Shown piece after piece: positions 61,611 through 64,000 of a stretch of 64,000 bases of DNA. Source of the DNA: Prosapia bicincta (lineage: Eukaryota; Arthropoda; Insecta; Hemiptera; Cercopidae). A program made the position numbers and the translations under genes. Position 1 is the stretch's first letter. Each line of letters starts with the position of its first letter. The stretch covers positions 83,973,595 through 84,037,594 of the forward strand of contig JBAIZL010000003.1 of the NCBI GenBank assembly GCA_036971475.1, written 5' to 3'. The notes beneath the pieces are model-generated. The model was not told the DNA's origin, did no database searches, and saw only the letters and a list, made by a program, of their open reading frames with translations.

Positions 61611-64000
61611 TTGTACTCCCTATCTAAAGCCATTTGGCTGCATCTGTATCCAAAGGGAGTCTACAGAGTTGTAATAACGCAATATGACCTATATATAACA
61701 AGGGATAGTTTGTACTTCCTATCTAATGCCATTTTGCTGCATCTGTATCCAAAAAGGGTCTCCAGTGGTGAAATAACGCATACTGATCTATGTATATATA
61801 GGGAGAGTTTATACTTCCTATCTAATGCCATTTGGCTGCATCTGTATACAAAGGGAGTCCCAGAGTTTTAATAACGCAATATTACCTATATATAACAAGG
61901 GAGAGTTTGTACTTGCTATCTAATGCTATTTGGCTGCATCTGTATCTAAAGGGAGTATCCAGAGTTGTAATTAACGCAATCTGACTTATATATAACAAGG
62001 GATAGTTTGTACTTCCTATCTAAAGCCATTTGGCTGCATCTATATCCAAAAGGAGTCTCTAGTTGTGAAAAAACACAATCTGGCCTATATATAACTAGGG
62101 AGTGTTTGTGCTTCTCATCTAAAGCCATTTAGATGCAGCTATATCAAAAGGAGACTCCAGTGGTGAAATAACGCAATCTGACCTATGTATATATAGGGAG
62201 AGTTTGTACTTCCCATGTAAAGCCATTTGGCTGCATCATATCCAAAGGGAGTCCCCAGTAGTGTAATAATGCAATCTGACCTTTATATAGCTAGGGAGAT
62301 ATTGTACTTCCTATCTAATTCCATTTGGCTGCATCTGTATCCAAAGGGAGTCTCCAGAGTTGTAATAACGCAATATGACCTATATATAACTAGAGAGAGT
62401 TTGTACTTCCTTTCTAATGCTATTTGGCTGCATCTGTATCCAAAGGGAGTGTCCAGAGTTGTAATAACACAATATGACCTATATATAACAAGGGATAGTT
62501 GGTACTTGCTATCTAAAGCCATTTTGCTGCATCTATATCCAAAGGAGTCTCCAGTGGTGAAATAACTCAATCTGAACTATGTATATATAGGGAGAGTTTG
62601 TACTTCCCATCTAAAACCATTTGGCTGCATCTGTATGCAAAGGGTGTCTCCAGAGTTGTACTAACAAAATATGACCTATATATAACTAGGGAGAGTTTCT
62701 ACATCCTATCTAATGCCATTTGGCTGCATCTGTATCCAGAGGGAGTCTCCAGAGTTGTAATAACGCAATATGACTTATATTAAACTAGGGAGAGTTTGTA
62801 CTTCCTATATAGTGCCAAGTGGCTGCATCTGTATCCAAACGGAGTCCCCAGAGTTGTAATAACGAAATATGACCTATATATAACTAGGGAGAGTTTGTAC
62901 TTCCTATATAGTGTCATATGGCTGCATCTGTATCCAAAGGGAGTCTCCAGAGTTGTAATAACGCAATATTACCTATATATAACAAGGGATAGTTGGTACT
63001 TCCTATCTAAAGCCATTTGGCTGCATCTATATCCAGAAGGAGTCTCCAGTAGTGAAACAACGCAATCTGTCCTATATATAACAAGGGATAGTTTGTACTT
63101 CCTATTTAATGCCATTTTGCTGCATCTGTATCCAACGGGAGTCTCCATAGTTGTAATAACGTAATATGACCTATATATAACAAGGGATAGTTTGTACTTC
63201 CTATCTAATGCCATTTTGCTGCGTCTGTATCCAAAGGGAGTCTCCAGAGTTGTATTAACGCAATATTACCCATATATAACAAGGGATAGTTTGTACTTCC
63301 TATCTAATGCCATTTTGCTGCATCTGTATCCAAAAGGAGTGTCCAGAGTTGTAATAACGCAATATGACCTATATATAACTAAGGTGAGTTTGTACTTATT
63401 ATCTAAAGCCATTTGGCTGCATCTATATTCAAAAGTAGTCTCCAGTAGTGAAACAACGCAATCTGACCTATATATAACAAGGGATAGTTGGTACTTCCTA
63501 TCTAAAGCCATTTGGCTGCATCTATATCCAGAAGGAGTCCCCAGTAGTGTAATAATGTAATCTGACCTTTATATAGCTAGGGAGATATTGTACTTCCTAT
63601 CTAATTCCATTTGGCTGCATCTGTATTTAAAGGTAGTCTACAGAGTTGTAATAACGCAATATGACCTATATATAACTAGGGATAGTTGGTACTTCCTATC
63701 TAATGCCATTTTGCTGCATCTGTATCCAAAGGGAGTGTCCAGAATTGTAATAACGCAATATGCCCTATATATAACAAGGGATAGTTGGTACTTCCTATCT
63801 AAACCCATTTGGCTGCATCTATATCCAAAAGGAGTCTCCAGTGGGGAAAAAACGCAATCTGAACTATATATAACTAGGGAGAGTTTGTACTACCCATCTA
63901 AAACCATTTGGCTGCATTTATATCCAAATGGAGTCCCCAGTAGTGTAATAATGCAATCTGACCTTTATATAGCTAGGGAGATATTGTACTTCCTATCTAA
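61611..64000 (+). repeat. 2,472-bp higher-order satellite unit, copy 2 (cut by window end)
   Basis: The first 2,390 bp of a second copy of 59139-61610, about 99.8% identical by eye. The array clearly continues beyond the window. Confidence 0.93.

Overview
The window looks like heterochromatin-type DNA from an animal, most likely an arthropod. Reasons: it is AT-rich, it carries a Ty3/gypsy-type LTR retrotransposon with a tRNA-Lys-like primer site and a fragment of a non-LTR retrotransposon endonuclease, it has short TTAGG-type runs, and most of it is one tandem satellite. I find no intact host gene, no tRNA or rRNA, and no CRISPR array. The long open frames at 24-38 kb are a by-product of the repeat length and not genes.

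Layout. 1-3188: non-satellite DNA with transposon scraps (a possible LINE 3' end on the minus strand, a LINE endonuclease fragment) and two TA microsatellites. 3189-10639: one decayed gypsy-type LTR retrotransposon with both LTRs, gag, protease, RT, RNase H and integrase remnants, broken by in-frame stops and frameshifts, with no env. 10640-10778: first 1.4 monomers of the satellite. 10779-19430: an 8,652-bp element inserted in the satellite, with inverted-repeat arms of about 2.0-2.3 kb, AG...CT ends and a 6-bp target duplication (CAATAC). Its interior is made of several minisatellites and has no recognisable transposase. 19431-64000: the satellite continues to the window end, always in the same orientation, interrupted only at 26352-27489 by a 1,138-bp insertion with TG...CA ends and a 4-bp GCGC duplication (probably a solo LTR).

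The satellite monomer is 99 bp. About 440 copies are present, in zones: A-type (19.4-24.15 kb), a homogenised B-type (24.15-38.5 kb) carrying TTGCGCAA and TATATAAATA in nearly every monomer, a mixed C-type (38.5-59.1 kb) with an island of B-type at 45.24-45.79 kb, and a terminal zone (59.1-64.0 kb) made of a 2,472-bp higher-order unit repeated almost without change. Higher-order units of about 2.28 and 3.17 kb occur at 33.0-38.5 kb. Because 99 is a multiple of three, long frames stay open on both strands.

Nothing here works as a gene pathway. The interest lies in the long-TIR element, the satellite's higher-order evolution, its dense dyad/TATA motif content, and the odd junctions and primer-site arrangement of the retrotransposon.
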